Positions 17,019 to 25,764 of a stretch of 57,772 nucleotides of DNA are shown piece after piece. Made by a program: the position numbers and the translations under genes. The stretch is taken from the IMG/VR virus record IMGVR_UViG_3300007513_002696, positions 1-57,772 of that record, one strand, 5' to 3'. Position 1 is the stretch's first letter, and each line of letters starts with the position of its first letter. Below the pieces are notes generated by a model, which was not told the origin of the DNA, did not search any database, and saw nothing but the letters and a program-made list of their open reading frames with translations. The DNA is from a virus.

Positions 17019-18001
17019 CCAAAATTCCTAGATTTTTTATCTGCCCGGTTAGTAAAAATGTGGCTGATGCAGTTATGACTTTCTGCAAAACCCATAATAC
17101 GACAATTGGGCTGATACCGTCCCGTAGACAAGTAGAGTGGGACGGGGGTTATGTAAATAATTGGACTACACAAGCTTTTGCGCGCTACGCAAAAGAATTA
17201 CCCCTAGAGCGAGATCATAGCGGCCCGGGACAAGGGTATGTAGATGATGACGGTTATGAGTCACTAGAGCATGATTGTAAATATTTTGATTTAATCCACG
17301 TAGATCCGTGGAAAAAATATCCCTCTTACAACGAGGGTTTAAAATGGACAGTTGATATAATTAATTTTTGCTACCACCGCAACCGGCTACTACATTATGA
17401 GATAGGGACGGAAGAAGCCCTGCGCCCCTTCACACCTCAAGAACTCAACCAGCTGATAGAGGATCTTAATAAACAACTAAAGCCTGAAATTTTCAAACAG
17501 ATTAGATATGCTGTTATTCAGTCAGGGACCGCGCTTAAAGAAAACATTAATACAGGCGCCTACAACAAAGAGAAGCTTTCAGAAATGTTAAAAGCTCTTA
17601 AGCCATACGGACTATTAGCCAAAGAGCATAATGGGGACTACTTAGGGGGAGCCCTAGTACGCGATAAAATGAAAGTGGGATTAGATGCCATTAACATTGG
17701 GCCCGAATTTGGGTTGGTAGAGACCCAAACTTATCTTGATATTTTTAAAAAAAGCAATACAAGCCCAGATTCTTTTTTTGATTTATTTTGGAAGTTATGT
17801 TACGACAGCAAAAGATGGACAAGGTGGGTAGATAGTAATTTTGATCCGCTTCAGAACCGCACAAAACTTATTCAAATTTGCGGCCACTACGTATTTTCTC
17901 ACCCTGTTTTTGTCAGTAAAATTAAAAAATCCTTTAAATATATAGACGAAACAATTCAAACTAATATTATTAAGCGCCTAGAAGACTACTACTATGAGTG
18001 A
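17015..18001 (+). CDS. GatZ/KbaZ-like aldolase-family protein
   Basis: A 328-residue TIM-barrel-type protein resembling the tagatose-bisphosphate aldolase subunit family. It has IPSRRQVEWDGGYVNNW (cf. the NQVNQxGGYTG of GatZ), ERDHSGPGQG (cf. GGDHLGPN, with a metal-ligand-like His), then FDLIHVDPW and LLHYEIGTEEA. GatZ itself assists a catalytic partner, and I see none here, so the protein may work alone or on another sugar phosphate. It lies between AroE-like and HAD phosphatase genes, suggesting a short pathway making an unusual sugar or cyclitol. This is inference. Confidence 0.65.
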   Translation: MTKIPRFFICPVSKNVADAVMTFCKTHNTTIGLIPSRRQVEWDGGYVNNWTTQAFARYAKELPLERDHSGPGQGYVDDDGYESLEHDCKYFDLIHVDPWKKYPSYNEGLKWTVDIINFCYHRNRLLHYEIGTEEALRPFTPQELNQLIEDLNKQLKPEIFKQIRYAVIQSGTALKENINTGAYNKEKLSEMLKALKPYGLLAKEHNGDYLGGALVRDKMKVGLDAINIGPEFGLVETQTYLDIFKKSNTSPDSFFDLFWKLCYDSKRWTRWVDSNFDPLQNRTKLIQICGHYVFSHPVFVSKIKKSFKYIDETIQTNIIKRLEDYYYE

Positions 18002-18356
18002 CACTCGCCCTATTACTATATTTTGTGATATTGACGGTACTTTAGCCGAACACCACCCCCCTAACATTAGTACCCATCCAGACAATTCGCTGAAAATTCT
18101 CACTGATACCATCAGCAAACTTACAGAATGGGACGCCAAAGGGTACAATATAATATTAACAAGTGGCAGAAAAGAAGGTACCAGAGAAGCGACAGAGAGA
18201 CAGTTGGCACAGGCTGGAATTTTTTACGATCAGTTGATTCTTGGTATAGGAGGGGGCATCCGTTATTTAATTAACGACAGAAAATCTGACGGGAGAGAGT
18301 CTGCCTTTGCTATTTGCCTCGAAAGGGACGAAGGAATAGGCGGTATAAATATCTAA
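17994..18356 (+). CDS. HAD-superfamily phosphatase
   Basis: A 120-residue small HAD protein. Motif I is IFCDIDGTLAEHH, motif II ILTSGRKEGT, and motif IV region INDRKSDGRE. No cap domain is present. Such compact HADs dephosphorylate sugar phosphates in capsule and LPS pathways. It starts inside the stop of the GatZ-like gene (8-nt overlap). Substrate not predictable. Confidence 0.8.
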   Translation: MSDTRPITIFCDIDGTLAEHHPPNISTHPDNSLKILTDTISKLTEWDAKGYNIILTSGRKEGTREATERQLAQAGIFYDQLILGIGGGIRYLINDRKSDGRESAFAICLERDEGIGGINI

Positions 18357-18365
18357 TCTTTCAAA

Positions 18366-19352
18366 ATGAAAAAAATTACCTTTTACAGTCCTCACCTAGG
18401 CCTACGAGGCACAGAGGTTACAATGTTTGATTATGCTTTTTACGGACGCAAGTTTTATAATTGGGATGTACAAATTTTATATCATGAGGAAAACCCTAAT
18501 AGCCATATAAGCGCTATACAAAAATTTCAAAAAGAATTTGACGTCTATTCAATTACAGATCCTACGGATAACCCCTTATCCCTTAACGGCGCCATCGAAA
18601 CATTTTTAGAGTCTCACCCCAGCGAGTACTTTTATATTCAAAAAGGAGGCCACAATGACGGGCTGTGCCCCTCTAACTCTAAAACCTGTATACTGTGTTG
18701 CACGATGGTTGACCCTAAAAAAGAAAAACACGGAGATAGATACGCGTTTATTTCAGACTGGCTTAGCCAACATTGTTCTAAAGGAGAAATCCCCGTTGTC
18801 CCAAGCATTGTGGATTTACCTGATATCCAAGAAAATCTTCGAGAAGAGTTGTCCATCCCTAAAGATGCTATAGTTTTTGGAAGAACTGGAGGCATGGATA
18901 CGTGGAATCTGCCTTTTACTAATACAGTAGTCGAACAAATTTGCCAACATACTGATGATATATATTTTGTTTTTCAAAACACACCTAGGTTTATTGACCA
19001 CCCACAGGTGATTTTTATACCACCTACCTCAGATTTAACCTACAAGGTTCAATTTATAAATACTTGCGATGCATTCCTTCACTCTAGGTACGAAGGTGAG
19101 AGCTTTGGTGTTACATGTGGAGAATTTTCTATCAGAAACAAACCTGTTATTACGTTTCTTCACTCCTTCGAAAGAAACCATATTAACCTTCTTGCCGACA
19201 AAGGTATTTATTACGAAAATGGGGAACAATTATTTAGAATTTTATACTCTTTCAGAAACAGCTACCTCGACAAAGAAAAGGATTGGAATTGTTACAGGCA
19301 ATTTCAACCTGAAAAAGTCATGCCTCAATTTAAGAAGATTTTTATAGATTAA
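18366..19352 (+). CDS. GT4-type glycosyltransferase
   Basis: A 328-residue GT-B protein. The N-terminal SPHLGLRGTEVTMFDYAF is the loop that binds acceptor and donor phosphate in GT4 enzymes. IVFGRTGGMDTWNLPFTNTV starts the second Rossmann domain, and HSRYEGESFGVTCGEFSIR gives an EX7E-like segment (Glu-Gly-Glu-Ser-Phe-Gly then Glu). FYSPHLGLRG directly after the ATG makes this start safe. Part of the same operon. Confidence 0.8.
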   Translation: MKKITFYSPHLGLRGTEVTMFDYAFYGRKFYNWDVQILYHEENPNSHISAIQKFQKEFDVYSITDPTDNPLSLNGAIETFLESHPSEYFYIQKGGHNDGLCPSNSKTCILCCTMVDPKKEKHGDRYAFISDWLSQHCSKGEIPVVPSIVDLPDIQENLREELSIPKDAIVFGRTGGMDTWNLPFTNTVVEQICQHTDDIYFVFQNTPRFIDHPQVIFIPPTSDLTYKVQFINTCDAFLHSRYEGESFGVTCGEFSIRNKPVITFLHSFERNHINLLADKGIYYENGEQLFRILYSFRNSYLDKEKDWNCYRQFQPEKVMPQFKKIFID

Positions 19353-19353
19353 A

Positions 19354-20085
19354 ATGATAACAGTTAAAACTGACCACGAATTCTGCGTAGACCAACCGGA
19401 CTACCAAATACATAACCAAGCAAAAGAACTAAAACTTAATTGTTCGGCAGGTCAAGACAACCATAGTGATTTAGATTTAATTAATGAAACGCTTTCTCGG
19501 TTTAACAACAATCAAATTAATTGCTTGGACCTCGGGTGTGCGGGAGGGCAGTTAATCTTAGATTACAATAAGTCTCCTAAAACTAATATCTGTATTGGCC
19601 TAGACGGTAGCTGTGGGGTCTACAAGCACCCTAATTGGGAGCACGAGAGAAGAGATCGGGCCCTACCTACTGTTTTAAGACACGCAGACCTGACAAAACC
19701 TTTTGCTATTTTAGACGAGGGTGCTCCCGTTAAGTTTGATATCATCACATGTTGGGAAGTTATTGAACATTTTGAAGAAACTGACCTAGACATCTTTTTT
19801 ACAAATGTATTGAAACACTTAAATAAAGAAGGCTTGTTTTTCGGCAGTATTGCCCTTTTCGAAGACACCCGAGATAGTGATGGTTTTCACCAAAACCATC
19901 TCAGCTATAAAGCTAACGATACTCAGTTCAAATTGCACAAAACCGTCTTCAAAGAGAAAGGGCCGTGGGATAAAATCTTATCAAACTATTTTCAAGTAGT
20001 AGATTATGACCTTCACATAAAACTAAGAAATCATTCGAATTCGTATTATTTCATGTGCCACCATAAGAGAGCCAATACTATATGA
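19354..20085 (+). CDS. Class I SAM-dependent methyltransferase
   Basis: A 243-residue methyltransferase. Motif I reads NCLDLGCAGGQLILDY, acidic post-I CIGLDGS, and motif IV FDIITCWEVIEHF, followed by VLKHLNKEGLFFGSI. This is the ubiE/sugar-methyltransferase pattern. In this operon it probably O-methylates a sugar in the finished glycan. It begins 1 nt after the previous stop and ends with an ATGA overlap. Confidence 0.85.
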   Translation: MITVKTDHEFCVDQPDYQIHNQAKELKLNCSAGQDNHSDLDLINETLSRFNNNQINCLDLGCAGGQLILDYNKSPKTNICIGLDGSCGVYKHPNWEHERRDRALPTVLRHADLTKPFAILDEGAPVKFDIITCWEVIEHFEETDLDIFFTNVLKHLNKEGLFFGSIALFEDTRDSDGFHQNHLSYKANDTQFKLHKTVFKEKGPWDKILSNYFQVVDYDLHIKLRNHSNSYYFMCHHKRANTI

Positions 20086-20804
20086 CATATGTTTTTGATT
20101 TAGATAATACACTTTGCGCTACCTCCTCCTCGAAGAAGTACAGCGAGAGCATCCCTTATTTAAGCGTTATTAATCAAGTTAATAACCTTAAAAAAGAGGG
20201 GCACTATATTAAAATCTTTACAGCTAGAGGTTCTGGGTCAGGCATTGATTGGCGTGATTTAACAATACAACAACTGTTAGAGTGGGGGGTAGAATATGAC
20301 GAATTAATCTTAGGCAAACCAAGTTACGACATCTGCATAGACGATAAATCTACCAGCGCTCATGACTGGAGAATTAAAAATGGCTGCCTAATAACTGGTT
20401 TTGTTGCAGGTGCTTTTGATTTACTGCACGCAGGACACTGTCTATTCTTAAAAGAGGCAAAAAGTGTATGCGATTATTTATTTGCCGCACTACAAACTGA
20501 CCCTACAATTGATGATCACAAAGACCGCCCTTTACAACAGCCAAAAAATAAACCTATTCAATCTATTGAAGAGCGAAAAATTCAACTGGAGGCCACCTCT
20601 TACGTCGATAAGATTTTGGTTTATGAAACCGAAAAAGATCTTTTAAATTTAATCAAAGAGCTTAAGCCAAACATTCGTATTCTCGGCTCCGACTATAGAG
20701 ACAAAAAAGCCACAGGAGAAGAGTGGTCGGAAGGGGTAATTTACCACCAGCGTGCTCAGCAATGGTCGTCTTCAGAGCTTAGGGGGCGCGTAAATGGTAA
20801 CTAG
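20082..20804 (+). CDS. HAD phosphatase fused to RfaE2/TagD-like cytidylyltransferase
   Basis: A 240-residue fusion. Residues 1-105 are a capsule-type HAD phosphatase (MTYVFDLDNTLCATSSSKKY, IKIFTARGSGSG, DICIDDKS). Residues about 106-240 are a nucleotidyltransferase with GAFDLLHAGHCLFLKEA (the HxGH signature), then SIEERKIQLEATSYVD and PNIRILGSDYRD, as in the HldE C-domain and TagD. Dephosphorylation of a sugar bisphosphate followed by nucleotidyl transfer onto the 1-phosphate is the logic of ADP-heptose synthesis (GmhB then HldE-C), and here both steps would reside in one chain. Confidence 0.85.
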   Translation: MTYVFDLDNTLCATSSSKKYSESIPYLSVINQVNNLKKEGHYIKIFTARGSGSGIDWRDLTIQQLLEWGVEYDELILGKPSYDICIDDKSTSAHDWRIKNGCLITGFVAGAFDLLHAGHCLFLKEAKSVCDYLFAALQTDPTIDDHKDRPLQQPKNKPIQSIEERKIQLEATSYVDKILVYETEKDLLNLIKELKPNIRILGSDYRDKKATGEEWSEGVIYHQRAQQWSSSELRGRVNGN

Positions 20805-21744
20805 CAAGTGCCCCTTAAGGGTTTCCTTGTGTGGAGGATCTACTGATTCTCCTCTTTTTATTAAAAAATATAGGACAGGAAAGGTTATTAGTTTTACTCC
20901 CAACCTTTATACCTATTCTACTTTCCACCAAGACGTAAACGGTTTTAATAATTATGATAAAAAATATGTTGTTTCTTATTCTAAATTTGAGAGATGCTCA
21001 AAAATTCAACAAATACGTAATGACGTCGTACGCGTTGTCTTAGATTTTTTTAATATACCTCCCATAAAAGTTTCACTAGATTCGGATGTTTTTTCTTTTG
21101 GCTCTGGATTGGCATCTTCATCCTCTTATATCTTAAACTTAATACAAGGAATTAATCTTCTCTACCGCTTTAATATGAGCACAGAGGAAATATGCCGCGT
21201 TGCTTTTACGCTTGAGTCAAAAGTTAATCCTTTAACTGGATATCAAGACCCTTTTGGTTGCGGCATTGGGGGTTTTAAGTTTATGGAATTTGATGCTCAA
21301 AACAATTTTCAAGTTACCTTTCTTCCTACTGATATTTTTGACAGGTTTGATTTTTATTTAGTTTATACTAACCTTAAAAGGGAGTCAACCAACATATTAA
21401 AGTCATTAAATCTAGACGCAGCACAACCTCTTTTAGATCAAGTGGATGACATGAAGAGCGCGCTGATTAACAAAGATTACAAAAGGGTATTCTACACCTT
21501 AAATAAAAGTTGGGAGATTAAAAAAAACACAAGCAGTCAAATTTTAAAGTCTGCCGCTTTGTTGGAAATGGATGATCTTTTAGCAAAGAGCATTAATATT
21601 AGAGCTCATAAGCTTTGTGGAGCCGGAGGGGGCGGTTACTTTTTAGTTATTTCTGACAAAAATACACAAATTAAACTTGACAAGATTTATCCTTATATTA
21701 GAATCAAGATAGACAACAAAGGATTAAGTAGTATTTCTTTTTAA
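20794..21744 (+). CDS. GHMP kinase, D-glycero-D-manno-heptose 7-phosphate kinase (HddA)-like
   Basis: A 316-residue GHMP-family kinase. It has the N-terminal PLRVSLCGGSTDSP (HddA/galactokinase-type RISFxGGGTD), the ATP loop FSFGSGLASSSSYILNL and the C-terminal KLCGAGGGGYFLVI. HddA enzymes phosphorylate heptose 7-phosphate at C1 for GDP-heptose. GHMP fucokinases and other sugar kinases are alternatives, and the nearby GDP-fucose genes make fucokinase worth testing. It overlaps the preceding fusion gene by 11 nt. Confidence 0.78.
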   Translation: MVTSKCPLRVSLCGGSTDSPLFIKKYRTGKVISFTPNLYTYSTFHQDVNGFNNYDKKYVVSYSKFERCSKIQQIRNDVVRVVLDFFNIPPIKVSLDSDVFSFGSGLASSSSYILNLIQGINLLYRFNMSTEEICRVAFTLESKVNPLTGYQDPFGCGIGGFKFMEFDAQNNFQVTFLPTDIFDRFDFYLVYTNLKRESTNILKSLNLDAAQPLLDQVDDMKSALINKDYKRVFYTLNKSWEIKKNTSSQILKSAALLEMDDLLAKSINIRAHKLCGAGGGGYFLVISDKNTQIKLDKIYPYIRIKIDNKGLSSISF

Positions 21745-21746
21745 TT

Positions 21747-22703
21747 ATGAATATTTTATTAACAGGAGCAAGTGGATTTTTAGGCCAACATTTGGTTGAT
21801 AAAATTGCTAACGAAATAGACAAGATCAACGAAGTTAATAACTACGAGGGAACCAAGCTTTATCAGCTTTTCGCTCCTCGTAGCTACGAATTAGACTGCC
21901 TTAAATATACAGAGCTTTATCACTATTGCCACTACAAGAACATAGATGCCATCATTCACTTGGCAGCAGAATGTGGAGGTATCGGTATTAATCAACGCAA
22001 GCCTGCAGATTTCTTTTTAAATAATGCCCAAATGAGCTTGAACGTTTTAAAGGTTTCACATGAATTAAAGCTTGAGAAGCTTGTCACCATTGGCACTGTC
22101 TGTTCTTATCCTAAACACACCCCCGTCCCTTTCAAGGAAGAGGATTTATGGAACGGTTACCCAGAAGAGACTAATGCTCCTTATGGGTTAGCTAAGAAAA
22201 ACCTTTTGGTGGGGGCACAGGCTTTTTCCCAGCAATATAGTTCTAATTTTATTCATTTGATTCCTGTTAATATGTATGGTGAACATGATCATTTTAGCTT
22301 AGAAGATTCCCATGTTATACCTGCGATGCTTCGAAAATTTCATGAGGCCAAAGAGGCTCAAGTACCCTCCGTCACCCTATGGGGAGATGGCTCAGCTTCT
22401 AGAGAGTTTTTATATGCTGGCGATTGCGCAGATGCAATTTGGAAGGCCTTCCTGCATTACGACAGATCAGACCCTGTTAACATTGGAGCGGCTAAAGAAA
22501 CTACGATAAAAGAGCTCGCAGAAACAATACAAAAGCTTGTAGGCTTTGAAGGTGAAATAATATGGGATACAACCAAACCTAATGGTCAGCCAAGACGTTG
22601 TCTTGATACCTCCAAAGCTAAAGCTGAATTTAATTTTGAAGCGCAAACCACACTAGAAGAAGGCCTAAAAAGAACTTACAATTGGTACATAAATGAGCAA
22701 TAA
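21747..22703 (+). CDS. fcl: GDP-L-fucose synthase
   Basis: A 318-residue SDR enzyme with the NAD(P) loop TGASGFLGQHL, AAECGGIGINQ and SVCSYPK-like TVCSYPKHTPVPFKEEDL, the catalytic YGLAKK (YxxxK), and NMYGEHDHF. WGDGSASREFLY and RRCLDTSKA are typical of the GDP-fucose synthase (GMER) family. It converts GDP-4-keto-6-deoxymannose to GDP-L-fucose. Gmd, which makes the precursor, follows with an 11-nt overlap. Confidence 0.92.
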   Translation: MNILLTGASGFLGQHLVDKIANEIDKINEVNNYEGTKLYQLFAPRSYELDCLKYTELYHYCHYKNIDAIIHLAAECGGIGINQRKPADFFLNNAQMSLNVLKVSHELKLEKLVTIGTVCSYPKHTPVPFKEEDLWNGYPEETNAPYGLAKKNLLVGAQAFSQQYSSNFIHLIPVNMYGEHDHFSLEDSHVIPAMLRKFHEAKEAQVPSVTLWGDGSASREFLYAGDCADAIWKAFLHYDRSDPVNIGAAKETTIKELAETIQKLVGFEGEIIWDTTKPNGQPRRCLDTSKAKAEFNFEAQTTLEEGLKRTYNWYINEQ

Positions 22704-23757
22704 TATTATAGTAGTAACTGGGGTTACCGGGCAAGACGGTAGCAATATGGTTGATTTTCTTTTAAAAGAAACAGGTTGCCATATCGTAGGGTGCTTTAGG
22801 CGATCGTCTGTCCCTAATGATGAAAACGTCATTCAACATGCCGATAATCCGCGTTTTGAAAAAGTATATTTTGATTTAACTGACCCTACTTCAGTTAATC
22901 ACGTAGTTAAAAAATATCAACCTGCATATTTTATCAATTTTGCAGCCCAAAGCTTTGTGGGGGCTAGCTGGGATATTCCTGTGGCCACATGGAACTGCAC
23001 AGCTACTGGAGTTCTTCATGTTTTAGAGGCTATTCGAACAGAGTCTCCTCATACTAAATTTTATAACGCTGGAAGTTCAGAGGAGTTTGGGGATGTGGAG
23101 TATAGCCCGCAAGACGAAAAACACCCCTTGCGTCCTCGCTCCCCGTATGGGGCTGCCAAAGCGGCAGCTCGTCATATTGTAAAAGTATACCGAGAAAGCT
23201 ATAATCTTTTTGCGGTTCAAGGTTGGCTGTTTAACCATGAAGGCACGCGCCGAGGAGAAGAATTTGTTACTCGCAAGATTACCAAGTCTGTAGCATTAAT
23301 CAATAAAGCCCTTCGTGAAAAACGTACCCCTCCCGCTATACACTTAGGGAACCTTGAGTCTAAAAGAGACTGGGGTGATTCAGAAGATTTTATAAGAGCT
23401 GTCTGGCTTATGATGCAGCAAGATAATCCATGTGATTATGTAGTAGCGTCAGGAGAAACCCACTCTATCCGAGAGTTTGTTGAGGCTTCTTTTAAGTCAG
23501 CTGGTATTCCTTTTGAGGCTACAAATAATGATTTAACTACAGACGAATTAAGCGTAGCTTATACGCTTAAAGACGCCCCCGATGTTCCTTTGGTGTATGT
23601 AAATCCTAAATATTTTAGGCCTGCAGAGGTTAAATTATTGCTAGGGGACCCAAGTCGCATTGAAAAAGAATTAGGGTGGAAGCGCAATGTTTCTTTTGAA
23701 AAACTAGTTGACAAGATGACAGAACATGATATACTTACTCTTAGCAATACTCTTTGA
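22693..23757 (+). CDS. gmd: GDP-mannose 4,6-dehydratase
   Basis: A 354-residue SDR enzyme. Its signatures are TGVTGQDGSNMVDFLL, FINFAAQSFVGASWDIP, NAGSSEEFGDV, the catalytic RSPYGAAKAAARHIV, FNHEGTRRGEEFVTRKI and LGNLESKRDWG. All are diagnostic of Gmd. It makes GDP-4-keto-6-deoxy-D-mannose from GDP-mannose, the first committed step to GDP-fucose (or GDP-rhamnose, -perosamine). The fcl gene next to it fixes the product as fucose. Last gene of the first glycan locus. Confidence 0.95.
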   Translation: MSNNIIVVTGVTGQDGSNMVDFLLKETGCHIVGCFRRSSVPNDENVIQHADNPRFEKVYFDLTDPTSVNHVVKKYQPAYFINFAAQSFVGASWDIPVATWNCTATGVLHVLEAIRTESPHTKFYNAGSSEEFGDVEYSPQDEKHPLRPRSPYGAAKAAARHIVKVYRESYNLFAVQGWLFNHEGTRRGEEFVTRKITKSVALINKALREKRTPPAIHLGNLESKRDWGDSEDFIRAVWLMMQQDNPCDYVVASGETHSIREFVEASFKSAGIPFEATNNDLTTDELSVAYTLKDAPDVPLVYVNPKYFRPAEVKLLLGDPSRIEKELGWKRNVSFEKLVDKMTEHDILTLSNTL

Positions 23758-23781
23758 GTGTAAACTATTGATTAACCTCTA

Positions 23782-25719
23782 ATGACGACTAAAAAAGACG
23801 CCACACCTATCATCTCGGACGATTTCGTAGCAAAATATAAAAACAAACAACCTAAATGGGGCTTTAATGGTCTTGGATATATCGTTTACAAGCGCACCTA
23901 CTCCAGACTAAAAGACGACGGTTTACTGGAAGAGTGGCCTGAAACCATTGCACGGTGCATTAATGGTGCCCAAAAAATTGGAGCAAAATATACAAAAAAA
24001 GAAGCTGAAAGACTGTTTGATTTAGTTTTTAACCTAAAGTGCAACTTCGCCGGTCGCGGCCTCTGGCAACTAGGAACCTCAACCGTGGACCGCTTTGGCG
24101 GCAATAGCTTGCTAAATTGTTGGTTTACCGCTATCAAAAAACCTGAGGATTTTTGTTTTATTTTTGAAAATTTAATGTTAGGGGGAGGCGTAGGCTATTC
24201 TATACGTCGAGAAGATATCCATGAACTACCTCGCGTTAAGCGTGGCGTTAATATTGAGGTTAAAAACACAAGCGATGCTGATTTTATTGTGCCCGACAGT
24301 CGCGAAGGGTGGGTACGTTTGTTACAAAAAGTTTTAGACGCTTTTTTTACTACAGGACAGTCTTTCAATTATTCTACTGTTCTTGTCCGCGGCGCCGGAA
24401 CACCTATCCATGGTTTTGGGGGGACCGCCAGCGGGCCTGAGATTCTTATTGATGGAACTGCAAAAATTTGCGAAGTGATTAAGGCTCGTGAAGGTAAAAA
24501 GCTCCGCAGCTTAGATGTTTTAGATATAGCTAACATTATTGGCTCTGTTGTCGTAGCAGGAAACGTTCGTCGATCTGCTGAAATAGCATTAGGAGATCCT
24601 GATGACTTCCTATACCTTAAAGCTAAAAGATGGGACCTCGGAAACATTCCTAACTGGAGAGCTATGAGCAACAATACTATTTATTGTGATAGTTATGATC
24701 ATATTATGGAAGGAGTGTGGGACGGTTACGCTGGAAACGGTGAGCCCTATGGATTTTTTAATCTTGCTTTGAGCTCTAAGTATGGTCGAACAGGAGAAAA
24801 AAGCAGAGAGAATTGCGAAGGCACCAACCCTTGCGGGGAAATTTCTTTAGCCAATAAGGAGTGTTGCAATCTTGCGGAGCTCTATTTAAATAATATAGAA
24901 TCCAAAGAAGAATTAGCAGAATGCTCCACATTATTATACAAAACACAAAAAGCTATCTGCGCTCTTCCTTTTATTCACGAAGATACAAATAAAATAGTCC
25001 ACAAAAACTTTCGCATTGGGCAAGGAGTCACGGGCCTATGCCAATCTTTTGAAAAGATTCCATGGCTAGACTACTGTTATAAAGAATTGCGCCAATTTGA
25101 CAAAGAGTGGAGCGCCAAAAATAATTGGCCCGAGAGCATTAAACTCACTACGGTTAAGCCTAGTGGCACTTTAAGCCTACTAGCTGGCGCTACTCCCGGT
25201 GTACACCCTGCCTATTCTCAATATTACATTCGACGCGTGCGTATGTCTAGCGATGACCAGCTTGTGGAAACCTGTAAAGGGCTTGGATACCATGTGGAAT
25301 ACGTTAAGAATTTTGACGGCTCACTTAATAGAGATACGGTGATTGTGGAGTTTCCTTGTGAATCTGGCAAAAACGCTACATTAGCCAAAAACATGAAAGC
25401 TGTCGACCAATTAGAGCTAGTCAAAACAATTCAGAAAGAATGGTCTGATAATGCAGTTTCCTGTACGGTTTATTATCGCAAGGAAGAGCTCGACGATATC
25501 AAAGAATGGCTTAGTAAGAACTATAAAAATAATATCAAAAGCGTATCTTTTTTATTACACCAAGACCACGGGTTTGACCAAGCCCCGTACGAGGAAATAA
25601 ACAAGGAAGAATATAACAAAATTAAGAAAAATATTAAAAAAATTAAACCCCAAGCAATCTCTAATGGCAAACAAATAGAGGGGTTGGAATGCGCCGGAGG
25701 AGCATGCCCCATTAAATAA
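23782..25719 (+). CDS. Class II (adenosylcobalamin-dependent) ribonucleotide reductase, monomeric type
   Basis: A 645-residue single-chain RNR resembling Lactobacillus leichmannii RTPR and the cyanophage enzymes. Visible motifs are LLNCWF (reducible Cys113), NPCGEISL with the thiyl-radical Cys351 and Glu353, CCNLAEL, VKPSGTLSLL, and a C-terminal CAGGACPIK whose Cys637 and Cys642 would be the thioredoxin-exchange pair. It reduces ribonucleotides to deoxyribonucleotides without oxygen and needs vitamin B12, so the host must supply cobalamin. No beta subunit gene is needed. No inteins or introns seen. A 24-nt gap separates it from gmd. Confidence 0.93.
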   Translation: MTTKKDATPIISDDFVAKYKNKQPKWGFNGLGYIVYKRTYSRLKDDGLLEEWPETIARCINGAQKIGAKYTKKEAERLFDLVFNLKCNFAGRGLWQLGTSTVDRFGGNSLLNCWFTAIKKPEDFCFIFENLMLGGGVGYSIRREDIHELPRVKRGVNIEVKNTSDADFIVPDSREGWVRLLQKVLDAFFTTGQSFNYSTVLVRGAGTPIHGFGGTASGPEILIDGTAKICEVIKAREGKKLRSLDVLDIANIIGSVVVAGNVRRSAEIALGDPDDFLYLKAKRWDLGNIPNWRAMSNNTIYCDSYDHIMEGVWDGYAGNGEPYGFFNLALSSKYGRTGEKSRENCEGTNPCGEISLANKECCNLAELYLNNIESKEELAECSTLLYKTQKAICALPFIHEDTNKIVHKNFRIGQGVTGLCQSFEKIPWLDYCYKELRQFDKEWSAKNNWPESIKLTTVKPSGTLSLLAGATPGVHPAYSQYYIRRVRMSSDDQLVETCKGLGYHVEYVKNFDGSLNRDTVIVEFPCESGKNATLAKNMKAVDQLELVKTIQKEWSDNAVSCTVYYRKEELDDIKEWLSKNYKNNIKSVSFLLHQDHGFDQAPYEEINKEEYNKIKKNIKKIKPQAISNGKQIEGLECAGGACPIK

Positions 25720-25764
25720 GGAAAAATTTCCAAAACGCCTAAAAAAGGTGTAAAATATTATTGC

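Noticed and set aside
18344-18351. TATAAATA before the 18366 glycosyltransferase
   Set aside because: It lies in the last codons of the HAD gene (Gly-Ile-Asn-Ile) and is explained by coding sequence. Chance occurrence is likely.
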